In this document: positions 62,824 to 64,000 of the stretch, one piece after another
How positions within the stretch are numbered: the stretch's first letter is position 1
How the letters are laid out: each line of letters begins with the position of its first letter
DNA from: Thermogemmatispora carboxidivorans
GTDB taxonomy: Bacteria > Chloroflexota > Ktedonobacteria > Ktedonobacterales > Ktedonobacteraceae
Direction of reading: 5' to 3'
Assembly (NCBI RefSeq): GCF_000702505.1
Contig: NZ_JNIM01000001.1
Coordinates: 3,906,001 to 3,970,000 of the forward strand
Length of the DNA: 64,000 bases
The notes under the pieces: generated by a model
What the model saw: only the letters and a program-made list of their open reading frames with translations
Databases searched by the model: none
Told to the model about the DNA's origin: nothing
Translations under genes and position numbers: made by a program

Positions 62824-64000
62824 GGAACGCCTCCCCCATACTGGTACTCACGGTAGACAGCCTTGTACGTAGGTCGGCCAGGACAGGGGAGTGCTCCCAG
62901 ATTCCTGTGAAATCTTGCTCACGTAGATTCCCTAGCAACCACTCGCTCTTGTACAGATTCGTGCAGGGGTAGACGCCACCATTATAGCTGATATAGGCAT
63001 ACACGCCGCGAGCGCAGCCTCCGCACCCATCGTAAGAAGGAATACTGGGGACACACGGCATCGATTTACTGGGTGTGCGTCCGATGAGAGGGTTCCGCAT
63101 CTTGAGTTCCTCGAGGTAGTCAATCAGGCGCAGAAGATGAGCTTGAGCAATCTTCTGCTGATCCTCCCCGCGCCCGGTGGAGAATAAGCGCCCAAAATGG
63201 ACCTTACGCACTCCGAGGCTCTCTGCTAGTGTGACCATTGCGTCGATATCTTGTTCGCTTCCAGTGGATTCAACGGAGAGAACCGTGTGGATATCAGTCC
63301 GCACGCCTGCGCGAACAAGATGAGCAATCCCTCTCATACTTCTGCGAAAGGCGCCAACCTGTCCACGGAAGCGGTCATGGACGGCAGCGTTTGCCGAATC
63401 GATGCTGACTTTCACACAATCAACGCCGATGTCGCGAAGCCGTTGGGCAATTCGTGGGGTAACAATGGTACCATTCGTATTGAGGCAAATATACAAACCA
63501 AGGGACTTTGCGTGCTGAAGCACCTCAAAGATCCCTTTGAGCAGGAGTGGCTCGCCGCCGGTAATGACAACATCAAAGACCTCTAACTCTTTCAATCTGG
63601 TAAGGATTTGGCATAACTCTTCAACCGTAAAGTTATCTGGTCGGATCTCACTCGTTGAGCCAACATAACAATGAGTGCAGAAGAGGTTACAGGTGAAGAG
63701 CGTACTGAGTGAAACCACAAGCGGGGCTTTGAGCTTGAGATGAGCGGGCAGAGGCGATGCTGTCGTCGACGGATTTGGGGGACGTACTTCATCCTCTTGA
63801 GGGTATCCCTGGATAAGTTGCCGGTGATGCAACTCATCCAGAAACATAGTACAAATGTCCTCTGCCTGTGCCTCTGCGATTGGTTGGGACAACGCAGACG
63901 TGTACCACTCCTGGATCTTAGACTCGAGCTGCCCCACACTGGGATGAGTGTCTAAGAGTTGAATAAGTCGGTAGCCGGGCTCATTTACTGGGTGAAAAGC
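62816..64000 (-). CDS. Radical SAM/SPASM peptide maturase with N-terminal PqqD domain (5' end beyond window)
   Basis: Open to the window edge. A GTG at 63937 could start it, but the frame continues upstream to 64000 and encodes the beginning of a PqqD-like domain (VNEPGYRLIQLLDTHPSVGQ, then DICTMFLDELHHRQLI), so the true start is outside. Counting from the GTG: CNLFCTHC (Cys83, 87, 90) is the CX3CX2C cluster site; GGEP follows near 127-130; the C-terminal part has Cys295, 305, 308 and 325, a twitch/SPASM-type auxiliary cluster. It is expected to modify the neighbouring peptide by radical chemistry. Similar PqqD-rSAM fusions make PQQ-like, sacti- or thioether products. Confidence 0.92.
   Translation of the reverse strand, partial: AFHPVNEPGYRLIQLLDTHPSVGQLESKIQEWYTSALSQPIAEAQAEDICTMFLDELHHRQLIQGYPQEDEVRPPNPSTTASPLPAHLKLKAPLVVSLSTLFTCNLFCTHCYVGSTSEIRPDNFTVEELCQILTRLKELEVFDVVITGGEPLLLKGIFEVLQHAKSLGLYICLNTNGTIVTPRIAQRLRDIGVDCVKVSIDSANAAVHDRFRGQVGAFRRSMRGIAHLVRAGVRTDIHTVLSVESTGSEQDIDAMVTLAESLGVRKVHFGRLFSTGRGEDQQKIAQAHLLRLIDYLEELKMRNPLIGRTPSKSMPCVPSIPSYDGCGGCARGVYAYISYNGGVYPCTNLYKSEWLLGNLREQDFTGIWEHSPVLADLRTRLSTVSTSMGEAFHD

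Noticed and set aside
1..64000. CRISPR array
   Set aside because: No regularly spaced identical 25-40-bp repeats seen and no cas gene found.

Overview
The window is GC-rich bacterial DNA with dense, mostly intact genes and short intergenic gaps. The mix of genes (inositol-1-phosphate synthase, a WhiG/FliA-type sigma factor beside csrA, WYL and TetR regulators, GPI-type cupin, many degraded transposases and large serine recombinases) fits a filamentous or spore-forming member of the Chloroflexota, perhaps a Ktedonobacteria/Thermogemmatispora-like thermophile. That placement is an inference from gene content, not a search result.

Layout. 0-33.5 kb is ordinary chromosome: a catalytically degenerate Y-family polymerase, MscL with a zinc ribbon, apt, MFS carriers, a TgpA-like transglutaminase, two tRNA-Ser genes, a FliA-like sigma factor with csrA, inositol-phosphate synthase, ADP-ribosylglycohydrolase with a WYL regulator, a nucleotide-sugar epimerase, a MshEN protein, a HAMP membrane protein, a Fur regulator, a GlcD-GlcE fusion, a lipase-like hydrolase and a secreted seven-repeat beta-propeller. 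34-36.6 kb holds a flavin amine oxidase and a zinc-ribbon protein. 36.8-47.6 kb is one large catabolic operon with a strong promoter and a 32-bp perfect palindrome at the start point: ribose-type ABC importer (binding protein, double ATPase, permease), cupin sugar-phosphate isomerase, phosphotriesterase-type lactonase, 2-hydroxyacid dehydrogenase, KDPG/KHG aldolase, AroE-like oxidoreductase, FGGY kinase, and a GntR/UTRA regulator.

48-59.4 kb is accessory DNA: a second, divergent sliding clamp (DnaN-like), a complete large serine recombinase whose last codons lie inside a tRNA-Asp gene, a remnant of another recombinase, a partial repeat of the tRNA end, and a belt of broken genes (HTH fragment, pstA tail, several transposase pieces, TPR and alpha/beta-hydrolase pseudogenes), with an intact NmrA-like/TetR divergent pair among them.

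59.4-64 kb, all on the minus strand, is a compact RiPP-type locus: a radical-SAM/SPASM protein with an N-terminal PqqD-like domain (its start lies beyond the window), a protein with two PqqD-like winged-helix modules, a 66-residue candidate precursor peptide ending in a Cys/Asn/Tyr-containing tail, a SAM methyltransferase and an MFS exporter. This is the best candidate for an undescribed system. The 37-47 kb sugar-acid operon is the second.
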